DNA of 64,000 bases from Desulforhopalus sp. GTDB lineage: Bacteria; Desulfobacterota; Desulfobulbia; Desulfobulbales; Desulfocapsaceae. The stretch lies in contig JAOTRX010000005.1 in assembly GCA_030247675.1 (NCBI GenBank), positions 1 to 64,000 of the forward strand, written 5' to 3'. This document shows, piece after piece, positions 52,204-62,469 of this stretch. Each line of letters starts with the position of its first letter. Positions within the stretch are counted from its first letter, which is position 1. The notes beneath the pieces were generated by a model. That model made no database searches. It was given only the letters and a program-made list of their open reading frames with translations, and was not told the DNA's origin. The position numbers and the translations under genes were made by a program.

Positions 52204-53133
52204 ATGGTTAAAGAATTAACGGTTTTCCTTGCATCCCCTCGCGGCTTTTGTGCAGGAGTGGAAAGGGCAATTGCAACGGTCAAGATCTGTTTGCAGCGGT
52301 ACGGTAAGCCTGTATACGTATTACATGAGATTGTTCACAACAAACATGTCATAACCGAACTTGAAGGATTAGGGGCCGTTTTTGTAGAAAATCTTGGAGA
52401 TATACCGGCTGATGGCGTCTGTATCTTCAGTGCTCATGGCGTATCCTTGGCAATTGAAAAACGGGCAGTACATCTAGGCTTGCGCACTGTCGATGCTACT
52501 TGCCCGCTAGTGACGAGTGTCCATGGTATGGTGGAAAAATACCATGCCATGGGATACGATGTGCTCATTATCGGCCATCATAAACATCCTGAGGTTGAAG
52601 GCACCGCTGGAAGGGTTGAAGGGCGGGTGCATATTGTCGCAAGTGAGCAAGAGGCCGAGGAAGTTCAAGTCGCCGATGAGCTAAAAGTGGCTTATGTTAC
52701 CCAGACAACACTCAATAGCAATGATATTATTGGAATTGTCAGGATTTTAAAAAGACGATTTGCAAGGATTCAGGGCCCCAGATCCAATATCTGTTTTGCG
52801 ACGCAAAACAGACAGGATGCTGTTAAAGAACTTGCCGAAAAATCCGATTTGCTTTTCGTAGTCGGTTCAAAAAACAGCTCAAATTCTAATAGGTTGAAGG
52901 AAGTTGCTACACTTTGCGGTGTCGAGGCTCATCTTATTGATGATTATCAGGACATTGATCCAACCTGGCTTCTTGGGAAAAGCCGGATAGGAATTACCGC
53001 TGGAGCATCAGCGCCGGAGCGACTTGTTGATGGCGTAATCCAGTGGCTTCAAAACCATGGAGCAGTCAGGGTGATAGAAATAGAGGGTATTCGGGAGAAA
53101 ATACATTTCAAGCCGGCGATCCTTTCTCATTAA
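52204..53133 (+). CDS. ispH: 4-hydroxy-3-methylbut-2-enyl diphosphate reductase
   Basis: Iron-sulfur enzyme of the last MEP-pathway step, making isopentenyl and dimethylallyl diphosphate. It begins ASPRGFCAGVERAI with the first cluster Cys; the second is in DATCPLVTSVHG and the third in SNICFATQNRQ. Other landmarks are HEIVHNKHV, FSAHGVS and GSKNSSNSNRL. It is 309 residues. It is convergent with dapL. Confidence 0.96.
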   Translation: MVKELTVFLASPRGFCAGVERAIATVKICLQRYGKPVYVLHEIVHNKHVITELEGLGAVFVENLGDIPADGVCIFSAHGVSLAIEKRAVHLGLRTVDATCPLVTSVHGMVEKYHAMGYDVLIIGHHKHPEVEGTAGRVEGRVHIVASEQEAEEVQVADELKVAYVTQTTLNSNDIIGIVRILKRRFARIQGPRSNICFATQNRQDAVKELAEKSDLLFVVGSKNSSNSNRLKEVATLCGVEAHLIDDYQDIDPTWLLGKSRIGITAGASAPERLVDGVIQWLQNHGAVRVIEIEGIREKIHFKPAILSH

Positions 53134-53162
53134 CGAAATAGAAGGCTTTGTTTGGCAGCAAA

Positions 53163-53195
53163 GGACAGAGCGACATCGTGTGATGCGCTCTGTCC
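53163..53195. terminator. Hairpin between convergent ispH and dapL
   Basis: GGACAGAGCG (53163-53172) and CGCTCTGTCC (53186-53195) form a perfect 10-bp stem with a 13-nt loop. An outer imperfect pairing of AAGGCTTTGT with ACAAGCCCTT can extend it. On the minus strand the stem is followed by only three T. It probably marks the transcript end of one or both genes. Confidence 0.5.
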
Positions 53196-53207
53196 GGATA
53201 CAAGCCC

Positions 53208-54437
53208 TTATCTCGCTGACAGCACAGCTGTCAGTCGTTGCATTGCTTCCTTGACCTTCTCCTGGCTGTTGAATGCCGAAATTCGTATATAGCCATTTCC
53301 ACACTTGCCAAATCCAGCACCCGGTGTGCAGACGACACCAGCCTTGTCGAGAAGCATGTCGAAAAAAGCCCAGGAGTCCATCCGACCGTCGATCCAGATA
53401 TACGGCGAATTTTTGCCGCCAACGTACTCATAACCCAGTTTATCCATGGTTGCGCAGACCATGTCGGCATTCGCCATGTAGTAGTCTATCAGAGCCTTTG
53501 TCTCTGCCTTTCCCTCAGGACTATATATTGCTTCGGCAGCGCGTTGTACAGGGTATGAAACGCCGTTAAATTTAGTGCAATGCCGGCGGTTCCAGAGGGA
53601 GTGGATAAAATGCTGATTTCCCATTTGATCAAATGCCCGGCATTGTTTTGGGACTACAGTGTAGGCACACCGCGTACCGGTAAACCCGGCGCTTTTCGAG
53701 TAGCTGCGAAATTCTATAGCAACTTCTTTTGCGCCTTCGATCTCATAAATAGATTTTGGCAGAGATTCGTCACGGATAAAGGCCTCATAGGCTGCGTCAA
53801 AGAGGATGAGGGCTTTGTGTTTGTGGGCATAGTCAACCCAAGTTTTGAGCTCGGCCTTGGAAATTGTCGAACCTGTCGGGTTATTTGGGAAACAGAGGTA
53901 AATGAGATCGACCTCTTGGTTTGGCAGGGAAGGCACAAAATTATTTTCTTTGGTGCTATCAAGGTAGACAATACCTTGATAGCGGCCGTCGGCAAAATCA
54001 CCAGTCCGCCCGGCCATGACGTTAGTGTCGAGATATACCGGATAAACGGGATCGGGAATGGCAATTTTTATGGTCTGGGTGAACAGTTCCTGGATATTGC
54101 CGGTATCGCACTTTGCGCCGTCGCTGACGAATATTTCGTCGGCGGAAATATCCGCACCGCGACTTCTGAAATCATTTACAGCAATGGCCTCTCGTAAAAA
54201 TTCGTAACCCTGCTCCGGGCCATATCCTTTGAAGCTTGCATCTTCTGCCATTTCATCTACTGCTTTGTGAAAAGCCTTGATTGATGCCGGAGGTAGTCCT
54301 TTGGTGACATCGCCTATTCCGAGTTTGATGATATCTTTATCAGGGTGATTTTTTTGATAAGTGCTGACACGTTTAGCAATATCGGAGAACAGGTAAGAGG
54401 CTTGTAGTTTCAGGTAATGCTCATTGATTGTAATCAT
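53208..54437 (-). CDS. dapL: LL-diaminopimelate aminotransferase
   Basis: PLP-dependent enzyme converting tetrahydrodipicolinate directly to LL-diaminopimelate, a lysine and peptidoglycan precursor, bypassing the succinylase and dehydrogenase routes. Landmarks are IIKLGIGDVTKGLPPA, GYGPEQGYEFLREAIA, CFPNNPTGS and the PLP Lys in FRSYSKSAGFTGTRCAY. It is 409 residues, normal. Its presence fits Desulfobacterota. Divergent from pepN. Confidence 0.95.
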   Translation of the reverse strand: MITINEHYLKLQASYLFSDIAKRVSTYQKNHPDKDIIKLGIGDVTKGLPPASIKAFHKAVDEMAEDASFKGYGPEQGYEFLREAIAVNDFRSRGADISADEIFVSDGAKCDTGNIQELFTQTIKIAIPDPVYPVYLDTNVMAGRTGDFADGRYQGIVYLDSTKENNFVPSLPNQEVDLIYLCFPNNPTGSTISKAELKTWVDYAHKHKALILFDAAYEAFIRDESLPKSIYEIEGAKEVAIEFRSYSKSAGFTGTRCAYTVVPKQCRAFDQMGNQHFIHSLWNRRHCTKFNGVSYPVQRAAEAIYSPEGKAETKALIDYYMANADMVCATMDKLGYEYVGGKNSPYIWIDGRMDSWAFFDMLLDKAGVVCTPGAGFGKCGNGYIRISAFNSQEKVKEAMQRLTAVLSAR

Positions 54438-54586
54438 TTATAGGTTTCTCAGTTGTTTTATAAAGAAAAGTAGTTAAGTTGCTTTGATCCAGTTAATTCT
54501 GATCGAAGTGTAAATATAATTGAATGGAGTTTGCTGTCAACCAGCAACTCTTAGGATGGGATGTTTCCGAAAAAAAGGATGTATCT

Positions 54587-57217
54587 ATGAAAGACGAGAA
54601 AAGGGTGCCTGTCTATCGAAAAGATTATGCTGTTTTCGATTATATTGTCGAAGACCTGAATCTACGATTTGAGCTTTTAAATGACCATACCGTGGTTACA
54701 GCCTCTGCAAAATTTAAAAAGAATCCTCTTTCAAAACAGGAAAATCCATCACTATTGCTGTTCGGTGAAAATCTCACATTAGTGTCCATCGAAATGGACG
54801 GCGTGGTTTTGAGTAACAAACAATACCACATTGATGAGAAGAGCCTGCTCTTGAAGGATACACCTGCTATCTTCACCTTGAGGATAGTGACAATCATTGA
54901 ACCGGATAAAAACACCGCCCTGGAGGGTCTTTATCGCTCCAGCGGCAATTATTGCACGCAATGTGAGGCCGAAGGTTTTCGCAAGATAACGTATTATCCG
55001 GATCGTCCTGATGTACTCACCAAGTTTACTACCAGGATTGAGGCAGATCGATCAAGTTGTCCGGTTTTGTTGTCAAATGGAAACCTTATTGAACGGGGCA
55101 GCCTTGAGAATGACCGTCATTATGCGGTTTGGCAGGATCCCTTTCCCAAACCGAGTTATCTCTTTGCCTTGGTTGCCGGTCAGTTGGTCAGTTTAGATGA
55201 TCAGTTTATTACCCGGTCCGGAAAAAAGGTAGCATTGAAAATATTTGTGGAAAAAAGGAACGAGGGAAAGTGTGGCCATGCTATGGAATCGTTGAAAAAG
55301 GCGATGCTTTGGGACGAACAGGTGTATGGCCTTGAATATGACCTCGATACCTTTATGATCGTTGCAGTCGATGACTTCAATATGGGGGCCATGGAGAACA
55401 AGGGTTTAAATGTGTTCAACGCCAAATATGTCCTTTCCTCTCCGGAAACTGCAACTGACCAAGATTATTTGGGAATTGAGGGAGTCGTCGCCCACGAATA
55501 TTTTCATAACTGGACCGGCAATCGAGTGACTTGCCGGGACTGGTTCCAGCTCAGCTTGAAGGAGGGACTGACGGTATTTCGCGATCAGGAGTTTTCTGCT
55601 GACATGAATTCGGCCGCGGTGCAGCGAATTGATGACGTACGAATATTAAAAAATGTCCAATTCAAAGAAGATGCCAGTCCGATGGCTCATCCTGTTCGCC
55701 CTGAGAGCTATATGGAGATTAATAATTTCTATACGGCAACGGTCTATAATAAAGGCGCTGAGGTCATCAGAATGATCCATACCCTCCTTGGGAAGAATAA
55801 ATTCCGCGCCGGTATGGATCTGTATTTCGCCAGACATGATGGTCAGGCTGCGACCTGTGACGATTTCGTCGCCGCGATGAGCGACGCTTCCGGTGTTGAT
55901 CTGTCGCAATTCAAGAATTGGTATAGCCAGGCCGGCACTCCAGTGTTGGCTATTCAGGAGCAATGGCTGGAAGATGGAGAAGAATTCCAGCTGACTGTCA
56001 CCCAAGATTTGGTAAGCGTTTCTGTTAAAGCCCCCAGCCACGCCTTCCATATCCCCATTGCAGTAGGCCTTCTCGGGGCAAGCGGTAAGGATTTACTTGA
56101 GAGAGAAACTCAGGGCACCGCTATTCTTCAGCTGAAGGAGAGAAACCAGACGTTTGTCTTCAAGGGGATCAAGGAAAAGCCGGTCGTCTCATTTTTGCGC
56201 GATTTCTCCGCACCCGTCAAGGTTACACCGTTTCAATCGCGGGAACAGTTAGCTTTTCTCATGCATCACGACTCGAACCTTTTTAATCGTTGGGATTCAT
56301 CGGCCCGATTGGCCGGTGAGATAATCCTGGAAGTCGCCGGACAACTCAATGAAAAGGTTTCTCCTGTTCTTGATGAGCGGTTTACTGAAGCAGTCTTTCA
56401 TAGTCTTCGGCGAGAGGTTGAAGATCCTGCGCTTTTGGCTCTGTCCCTGACCTTGCCCGCGGAAACCACCCTGGCTCAGGATATGACAGTTATTGATCCG
56501 GATTCTTTGCATACAGCTCGACAACTGGTAAAAACCAGTTTGGCAAATAATAATAGGGAGGCATTCCTGGAGCTTTATCAAAGAAACGAGGGGGGAGAGG
56601 GTTACCAAATTACTGCTGAGGCAATTGGGCGAAGAAGTTTGAAGAATGTTTGTCTCAGTTATCTTATGGCGTTTGATCCGCTACCTGAAGAACATCTCAG
56701 AATTTGCCTTAAACAATACCAATCGGCCACCAACATGACAGATTGTGTGGCGGCTTTAGCTAATCTGGTCAATCTCGATCATAAAGTACGCGAAGAGGTT
56801 TTGGCCGATTTTTTTGCAAAATGGCAGGCCGATCCTTTAGTACTTGATAAATGGTTTACACTACAGGCGCTCTCAGTTCGTCCCGATACCTTGGCCAATG
56901 TAATACTATTGCTCGACAACCCGTCGTTTTCCATAGAAAATCCCAATAAGGTGCGAGCTCTCATCGGCGCATTTTGTGCAAATAACCATGTTCGGTTCCA
57001 TGTAGCGGATGGGGCTGGGTATCGATTCCTCGCAGACAAAATTATTGAATTGAATGTAATCAATCCACAAATTGCTGCTCGCTTGGTGACACCTCTAATT
57101 TCTTGGAAACGCTATGACAAAAATCGTCAAGAACTCATGCGAGTACAATTGGAGAGAATAGCTGGAACGAATGGTCTATCGAGGGATGTCTTTGAGGTTG
57201 TTGACAAGAGCAGGTAA
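54587..57217 (+). CDS. pepN: Aminopeptidase N
   Basis: Broad-specificity M1 zinc aminopeptidase in the cytoplasm. The GAMEN motif (MGAMENKGLNVFN) and the zinc motif HEYFHNWTGNRVTCRDWFQLSLKEGLTVF (HExxH, then Glu 18 residues later) are intact. C-terminal helical domains of the bacterial PepN type follow. The ATG at 54587 with AAGGA 8 nt ahead gives 876 residues, close to E. coli (870); the frame from 54524 adds an unconserved tail. Confidence 0.94.
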   Translation: MKDEKRVPVYRKDYAVFDYIVEDLNLRFELLNDHTVVTASAKFKKNPLSKQENPSLLLFGENLTLVSIEMDGVVLSNKQYHIDEKSLLLKDTPAIFTLRIVTIIEPDKNTALEGLYRSSGNYCTQCEAEGFRKITYYPDRPDVLTKFTTRIEADRSSCPVLLSNGNLIERGSLENDRHYAVWQDPFPKPSYLFALVAGQLVSLDDQFITRSGKKVALKIFVEKRNEGKCGHAMESLKKAMLWDEQVYGLEYDLDTFMIVAVDDFNMGAMENKGLNVFNAKYVLSSPETATDQDYLGIEGVVAHEYFHNWTGNRVTCRDWFQLSLKEGLTVFRDQEFSADMNSAAVQRIDDVRILKNVQFKEDASPMAHPVRPESYMEINNFYTATVYNKGAEVIRMIHTLLGKNKFRAGMDLYFARHDGQAATCDDFVAAMSDASGVDLSQFKNWYSQAGTPVLAIQEQWLEDGEEFQLTVTQDLVSVSVKAPSHAFHIPIAVGLLGASGKDLLERETQGTAILQLKERNQTFVFKGIKEKPVVSFLRDFSAPVKVTPFQSREQLAFLMHHDSNLFNRWDSSARLAGEIILEVAGQLNEKVSPVLDERFTEAVFHSLRREVEDPALLALSLTLPAETTLAQDMTVIDPDSLHTARQLVKTSLANNNREAFLELYQRNEGGEGYQITAEAIGRRSLKNVCLSYLMAFDPLPEEHLRICLKQYQSATNMTDCVAALANLVNLDHKVREEVLADFFAKWQADPLVLDKWFTLQALSVRPDTLANVILLLDNPSFSIENPNKVRALIGAFCANNHVRFHVADGAGYRFLADKIIELNVINPQIAARLVTPLISWKRYDKNRQELMRVQLERIAGTNGLSRDVFEVVDKSR

Positions 57218-57250
57218 GGACACGGTGTTGCCCAGGGAATACGGTGAAAG

Positions 57251-57529
57251 CTACTGATTGCGTTTGTGGCAAAAGAGACAGCGATATTTGGGTGGATGGT
57301 TTTCAGATAAGGGGGCTTCTTTGTCTTGATCGTGACAGGAAAGACAGGAAAGCTCCGCCTCTTTTTTATTTTCTATAGCATAGAAGCGGATGTGTCGTTC
57401 ATCACGCGGAAGTGGGGCAGTTGTCTCTTTTGGCGCCCGGAGAAGGAAAACGAGAATTCCCACACAAGATACGATAAATAGTGAATTTATTATCAATAAT
57501 TTCTTCTTCTGCATTCCCTGATCCTTCAT
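57251..57529 (-). CDS. Small membrane-anchored diheme c-type cytochrome
   Basis: A 92-residue protein. One N-terminal helix (LLIINSLFIVSCVGILVFLL) serves as anchor or uncleaved signal. The periplasmic part has two heme-binding CxxCH motifs (CLSCH and CLFCH) close to the end, and a His (HPP) that may act as an axial ligand. It resembles NapB-like or tetraheme fragments in spacing. The alternative start at 57514 (MQKKKLL) has AAGGA ahead and is equally likely. It lies just upstream of nothing co-oriented except after the flavoprotein gene, 16 bp downstream of it, so the two may be co-transcribed and act in electron transfer (inference). Confidence 0.78.
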   Translation of the reverse strand: MKDQGMQKKKLLIINSLFIVSCVGILVFLLRAPKETTAPLPRDERHIRFYAIENKKEAELSCLSCHDQDKEAPLSENHPPKYRCLFCHKRNQ

Positions 57530-57545
57530 GTTGACCCTATAAGAA

Positions 57546-58577
57546 TCAGCGGGCCATCTCGATAGAATTAAAATTAATAATCTTTGTCTTCAGGCAAAAA
57601 GTAACTATCTCGGCGGCAAGTGTTGCCAAGATTCGGTTTTTCCCAGTGAAGGCTACCATCTTTCGGTGCCGGGTATGATTCTTAATCAGATTTTGCAATG
57701 GGGTTGTGTCGCATTCCGGATTGGCGATATAGGTACCAATTGTTTCTCCTGAAATTATTGCCGAAAAAATACCTTCGCCTGTCAGACCTGAAGCCAGGCC
57801 GGCGGCGTCACCAACGAGAAATGTATTGGCGAACCGCCAACCGCGAAAATCAAAATTAATCAGTTCCGCTGTTGCCTTATGCTGTCGGAGCGGATAGCCG
57901 TGGTGCTCTCCCCAATTCAAGAGATTGGCCTTAAGGTCACTTGCCTTCATACATTTGGAATCGACATATGCTCCAATCGAAACGGTATTGCGGTGGGGGA
58001 ATACCCACGCATAACCATTGGCAAAAAGGGAACTGTCTAAATGCCACTGCATTTCCGGGTAGTCCCCAGCAATTTGATAATTTATCCCTATACCGACATC
58101 AGTAATGGGTAAACCGAGATTTCTTCTTACCAGTGAAGATGAGCCATCGGCACCGACCAGATTTTTAAAGGCCAGTCGCTGCTCTCTGCCTGTTACTTTG
58201 TCGAGATACAGAATGTTGCTATTTTCTATAGAGAGTACCTGACAGCCAATGCGAACCTCTGCTCCCGCCTCAGCGGCACTCTGAGCCATTCTTTGTCCCA
58301 GCTTTTCCCTGTTTACCGTCGCTATAATCGGGCTTGGTTCAGATACACAGGCGCGTTGACTTTTTGTAAAAATATGCTGCTTCGCAAACTGTTTTTCGGA
58401 GATATCTGCCGGGACTTTTTTAAGTAATCCATTCCAGGTGATACCTCCGGCGCATACCTTTTTCCCAATCTGCATTGACCGGTCAAGAACCAGAGTGGAG
58501 AGGCCATTCATAGCTGTGGCTTTGGCACAAGCAAGTCCACCTGGTCCGGCTCCTATAATGATAACATCATAGTTCAT
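57546..58577 (-). CDS. Geranylgeranyl reductase-family flavoprotein
   Basis: A 343-residue FAD-dependent oxidoreductase. The Rossmann motif IIIGAGPGGLACAKA is at the N-terminus, followed by CAGGITWNGL, and the second FAD motif FLVGDAAGLASGLTGEGIFSAIISG is near residue 265. Members reduce isoprenoid chains (chlorophyll, archaeal lipids, menaquinone). The substrate here may be a menaquinone side chain or other polyprenyl compound (inference). The start at 58577 gives MNYDVIII; the frame from 58595 is less likely. It is followed by the diheme cytochrome gene. Confidence 0.82.
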   Translation of the reverse strand: MNYDVIIIGAGPGGLACAKATAMNGLSTLVLDRSMQIGKKVCAGGITWNGLLKKVPADISEKQFAKQHIFTKSQRACVSEPSPIIATVNREKLGQRMAQSAAEAGAEVRIGCQVLSIENSNILYLDKVTGREQRLAFKNLVGADGSSSLVRRNLGLPITDVGIGINYQIAGDYPEMQWHLDSSLFANGYAWVFPHRNTVSIGAYVDSKCMKASDLKANLLNWGEHHGYPLRQHKATAELINFDFRGWRFANTFLVGDAAGLASGLTGEGIFSAIISGETIGTYIANPECDTTPLQNLIKNHTRHRKMVAFTGKNRILATLAAEIVTFCLKTKIINFNSIEMAR

Positions 58578-58725
58578 AGAGTGATTGTCCGGCAATAAAG
58601 TGCTTCCAAGGAGTGGTAGGTTGTTTGGATGTCTTGATACGTTTTTCTAGATATCCTAGTGTGTTGTAGTGAGTTTTCTGCAATTTTGTGAGTACTTTGG
58701 CTGTCTGGTGAAGAAGATATACAAC

Positions 58726-58766
58726 AAAAAACCTGCTTGACGCTAATAAAATGCATCAAGCAGGTT
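58726..58766 (-). terminator. Intrinsic terminator of the sdhCAB operon
   Basis: On the minus strand AACCTGCTTGA (58766-58756) pairs with TCAAGCAGGTT (58740-58730), a perfect 11-bp stem, and a T-rich tract (TTTTTTGTTGT) follows. It stands 36 bp after the sdhB stop codon. This is the clearest Rho-independent terminator on that strand in the window. Confidence 0.85.
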
Positions 58767-58801
58767 CGCTTTGCTTTTTGGGCAACAAAAAATATGAAGG
58801 C

Positions 58802-59557
58802 CTATCCTTCAGTGAGCATTGCCATGTAATATTCTTTATTCATCCGAGCGATGTTACGAATGGAAATTCCCTTGGGACAAACAGCTTCACATTCACGGGC
58901 ATTAGTGCAATTGCCAAAACCTTCTTCGTCCATTTTGCTTACCATTGCTATGGCTCGTTTTTTTCGCTCAACCTGACCTTGGGGGAGAAGGGCGAGTTGG
59001 GAGATTTTAGCGCTGGTAAAGAGCATGGCGGCGCCATTCGGACAGCTGGCAACACAGGCTCCACAACCAATACAAGCTGCCGCATCCATTGCCAGTTCAG
59101 CCTGCTGGGATGGGATCGGCATGCTGTTGCCGTCTGGTGTGCCGCCAGTGTTGACAGAGACATAGCCGCCTGCTTGGATGATACGATCAAGCGCTGAACG
59201 GTCGACCAAAAGATCTCTCTTAATGGGGTATGCCCGTGACCTAAAGGGTTCTATGACGAGAACATCGCCACTTTGGAAATGACGCATATGAAGTTGACAG
59301 AGGGTTACCTCCTTTTCCGGACCGTGAGCGACGCCGTTGACAACAGCACCGCACATTCCACAGATTCCCTCCCGGCAATCGTGGTCGAATGCCACCGGAT
59401 CCTTTTGTTCCTTTGTCAGTTTTTCATTGAGCACATCGAGCATCTCAAGGAATGACATGTCGGTATGGATTCCGTCCAGAGCGTAGGTTTCGAAAGCACC
59501 CAAGGCGTCACTGTTCGGTTGTCGCCAGATTTTCAGCGTCAGGTTAATGCTGCTCAT
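58802..59557 (-). CDS. sdhB: Succinate dehydrogenase/fumarate reductase iron-sulfur subunit
   Basis: Carries electrons between FAD and quinone through three clusters. [2Fe-2S] ligands are in [16 protein letters not shown] with a later Cys (TLCQLH); [4Fe-4S] in [15 protein letters not shown]; [3Fe-4S] in [15 protein letters not shown]. It is 251 residues and starts with [10 protein letters not shown]. It is the third gene of sdhC-A-B. Direction of catalysis (succinate oxidation or fumarate reduction) cannot be settled from sequence. Confidence 0.95.
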   Translation of the reverse strand: MSSINLTLKIWRQPNSDALGAFETYALDGIHTDMSFLEMLDVLNEKLTKEQKDPVAFDHDCREGICGMCGAVVNGVAHGPEKEVTLCQLHMRHFQSGDVLVIEPFRSRAYPIKRDLLVDRSALDRIIQAGGYVSVNTGGTPDGNSMPIPSQQAELAMDAAACIGCGACVASCPNGAAMLFTSAKISQLALLPQGQVERKKRAIAMVSKMDEEGFGNCTNARECEAVCPKGISIRNIARMNKEYYMAMLTEG

Positions 59558-59614
59558 AATTTCTTTACCTTAAGAATTCAATTTGAAGTCCGCTGCTGTG
59601 CTGCCTGTAGACGT

Positions 59615-61543
59615 TTATTTGTAGCTGCGTTGACTGGGAGTCACATACTCAAAAACCAGTTGCTCCTTGTGCATTACAGGCTCTTCTCCTTCACCGACGT
59701 GTTCCCAAACAGAAACGTGTGAAAAATTTGCGTCATCCCGTTTTGCCTCATTTTCCTCAGTCTGGCTTTCTTCACGAAGATGGCATCCGCAGGATTCCTC
59801 TCTGGCAAGAGCGTCGCGGATCATGATTTCGGCGAATTCCAGGAAATCGGCGACTCTGCCCGCTCGCTCCAGCGATTGATTTATTTCTTTATTGGTGCCT
59901 GGAAGATACACAGAATCCCAGAATTTTTGCCTGATTTTGGGCAGTTGCGAAAGTGCCGATTCAAGACCGGCTTTATTTCTGGCCATTCCACAATTATCCC
60001 ACATCAATCGGCCAAGCTCTTTGTGGATTTCATCAACAGTAAACTTGCCTGCTGGACCACCCACGCTATTTTTCAAAATCTTCGATATTCTGTCTTCAAC
60101 CCATCGTTTAGATTCGATAAAGGAAGGCTCATGCTCGCTTACCTTATTGAACTTATTCGTTCCCAGGTAGTGGGCAATCGAGGTGGCTATAACAAAATAG
60201 CCGTCGGCCAGACCTTGCATCAAGGCACTTGCCCCAAGACGGTTGGCGCCATGGTCAGAGAAGTTGCACTCGCCAATGGCAAAAAGGCCGGGGATAGTGG
60301 TCATCAAATCGTAGTCAACCCATAGTCCACCCATGGTGTAGTGGACCGCGGGGTAGATCATCATCGGCTCAACCATCGGGTCGCTGTCGGTGATCTTTTC
60401 GTACATCTGGAACAGGTTGCCATATTTCTTATAGATGGTCTCCTTGCCGTCACGCTTAATAGCTTCGGCAAAATCCAGATATACGGCAAGGCCAGTGCTG
60501 CCAACGCCCTTGCCAAGATCGCATTGCTCCTTGGCATTGCGGGAAGCGACGTCGCGGGGCACTAAATTTCCAAAACTCGGATACTTGTTTTCGAGATAAT
60601 ACTCCCTGTCGGCCTCTGGAATGTCGGCAGGTTTTCGGGTGTCACCCTTGGTCTTTGGCACCCAAACACGCCCATCATTGCGCAGACTCTCGCTCATCAG
60701 AGTGAGTTTTGATTGATAATCACCGTGAACCGGGATGCACGTTGGATGAATTTGCACAAAGGATGGGTTGGCGAAACCCGCGCCGCGTTTATGAGCCCGC
60801 CAGGCCGCTGTAACGTTGGAGGCCATGGCGTTAGTTGAGAGAAAATAGACATTGCCATATCCTCCCGTTGCCAGAATCACGGCATCAGCCGAATGACTTT
60901 CAATTTCTCCGGTCATAATATTGCGGACGGTGATGCCCCTTGCTCTTCCTTCAACGATAACGACATCCATCATTTCTCTGCGGGTATACATGGTAACCCG
61001 GCCACTGTGTATCTGTCGCGAGAGGGCGCCGTACGCTCCAAGGAGAAGTTGCTGTCCCGTTTGGCCTCGGGCATAAAAAGTCCTGGAAACCTGGGCTCCG
61101 CCAAAAGACCTGTTGGCAAGAGTACCGCCATATTCACGGGCGAAGGGAACTCCCTGGGCAACACATTGATCGATTATTTGGTTGCTCACCTCGGCAAGTC
61201 GGTACACATTTGCCTCTCGGGCACGGAAGTCACCACCCTTGATGGTGTCATAGAAAAGCCGATGGATCGAATCACCGTCATTTTGATAATTCTTGGCTGC
61301 GTTGATACCCCCTTGAGCGGCTATAGAGTGTGCTCGTCTAGGGCTATCTTGAATACAGAAGGTTTTGACCTGGTATCCCTGCTCGGCAAGGGTTGCAGAT
61401 GCCGAGGCGCCAGCAAGGCCAGTACCAACGACGATTACGCTGAATTTCCTCCTGTTGGCTGGGTTGACAAGCTTGTTGGAAAAACGGTGATTGCTCCATT
61501 TTTTCTCCAGGGGTCCGGACGGTGCACGCGAATTGAGTTCCAT
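59615..61543 (-). CDS. sdhA: Succinate dehydrogenase/fumarate reductase flavoprotein subunit
   Basis: FAD subunit of 642 residues with covalent histidyl-FAD ([15 protein letters not shown]) and the dinucleotide-binding [19 protein letters not shown]. Active-site His and Arg lie in regions around [15 protein letters not shown] and [10 protein letters not shown]. The layout is that of B. subtilis/Wolinella-type (type B) complexes. Upstream is sdhC and downstream sdhB with 57 bp between. Confidence 0.95.
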   Translation of the reverse strand: MELNSRAPSGPLEKKWSNHRFSNKLVNPANRRKFSVIVVGTGLAGASASATLAEQGYQVKTFCIQDSPRRAHSIAAQGGINAAKNYQNDGDSIHRLFYDTIKGGDFRAREANVYRLAEVSNQIIDQCVAQGVPFAREYGGTLANRSFGGAQVSRTFYARGQTGQQLLLGAYGALSRQIHSGRVTMYTRREMMDVVIVEGRARGITVRNIMTGEIESHSADAVILATGGYGNVYFLSTNAMASNVTAAWRAHKRGAGFANPSFVQIHPTCIPVHGDYQSKLTLMSESLRNDGRVWVPKTKGDTRKPADIPEADREYYLENKYPSFGNLVPRDVASRNAKEQCDLGKGVGSTGLAVYLDFAEAIKRDGKETIYKKYGNLFQMYEKITDSDPMVEPMMIYPAVHYTMGGLWVDYDLMTTIPGLFAIGECNFSDHGANRLGASALMQGLADGYFVIATSIAHYLGTNKFNKVSEHEPSFIESKRWVEDRISKILKNSVGGPAGKFTVDEIHKELGRLMWDNCGMARNKAGLESALSQLPKIRQKFWDSVYLPGTNKEINQSLERAGRVADFLEFAEIMIRDALAREESCGCHLREESQTEENEAKRDDANFSHVSVWEHVGEGEEPVMHKEQLVFEYVTPSQRSYK

Positions 61544-61631
61544 ATAGCAAAGCCTTGTCTGATTTCTTTTAGTTGAGAATCTCAGAAATGAGATTTTCGG
61601 GAAAAAGTATACTATGCGTTACTTTGGGCTA

Positions 61632-62279
61632 TTAAAAAGAAGCCCCTAAACCGGTCATAAAATAAAAGGCAATTCCACCAAATATCAAAAAGAAAAACGC
61701 CGGGACAATTATGCTGAGCCGCGCGATCAGTGTGTTGTATCTGGGATGGTTCACGCCAAAGGTCTGCAGCATGCTCCAGAAACCATGGCTAAGGTGAATA
61801 GCCAGCGCGATGAAAGCAAGGATATAAAAGAGTGCGTAAAAAAAGTTACTCAAAAGAGTTTTAACGGTTACAGAGATAAGAATGGTCTTTGGGGAAAAAG
61901 TGAAACCAAAAATATGTACAACAACAAATAAGAGGATGAAGAGCCCAGTATAGGGCATGGTTTCTGAGGCGAATGAGTTCTTGACAACCCTGGTGGAAAC
62001 GGCGTATCTGCTACTGCTCACAGCCCTGTTTTGGTAGAAAAGGTAGAGACCGAACAAAATGTGGGCCAGGAAAATAACAAGTATTGCCAAACTGAAAACA
62101 AGAACTATAAGTGGATGGCTGTGAAGTTCGTCGGCATAGCTCTGAAAAACCTTACTGCTCATAAAGATGGTGGCGTTCCCGGCGGCATGCGAACACAGAA
62201 ACAAAAACAGGAGCAATCCTGAGGTTGACATAATGAGTTTCTTGCCGATAGAAGAAGTTACTAATCTGACAAACCACAT
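61632..62279 (-). CDS. sdhC: Succinate dehydrogenase/fumarate reductase cytochrome b subunit
   Basis: A 215-residue membrane anchor with five helices. Conserved His residues in LFLCSHAAGNA, LAHILFGLYLF, VVVHIFGF and AIHLSHGFWSMLQTFG are candidate ligands of the two b hemes, as expected for a type-B complex with one large anchor subunit. The start at 62279 has AAGGTG five nt ahead and is preferred over the ATG at 62321. It is the first gene of the operon and is divergent from gph. Confidence 0.9.
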   Translation of the reverse strand: MWFVRLVTSSIGKKLIMSTSGLLLFLFLCSHAAGNATIFMSSKVFQSYADELHSHPLIVLVFSLAILVIFLAHILFGLYLFYQNRAVSSSRYAVSTRVVKNSFASETMPYTGLFILLFVVVHIFGFTFSPKTILISVTVKTLLSNFFYALFYILAFIALAIHLSHGFWSMLQTFGVNHPRYNTLIARLSIIVPAFFFLIFGGIAFYFMTGLGASF

Positions 62280-62469
62280 AAGCGCACCTTGGGAAGAAAA
62301 GTTGTGAGTTAGGGCTTCCATGTATTTGCAGTGATAATATAAAAAATGACCAAAAAAGGAAGAGAAAACTGGCTTTTCGCTGATTTAACCACGAAGCACG
62401 CCCTCCGTTTCATTACTTTCAATGAACATTTTTTAATAATCTCATGGTATTCCCAAAATAGGCTAATTG

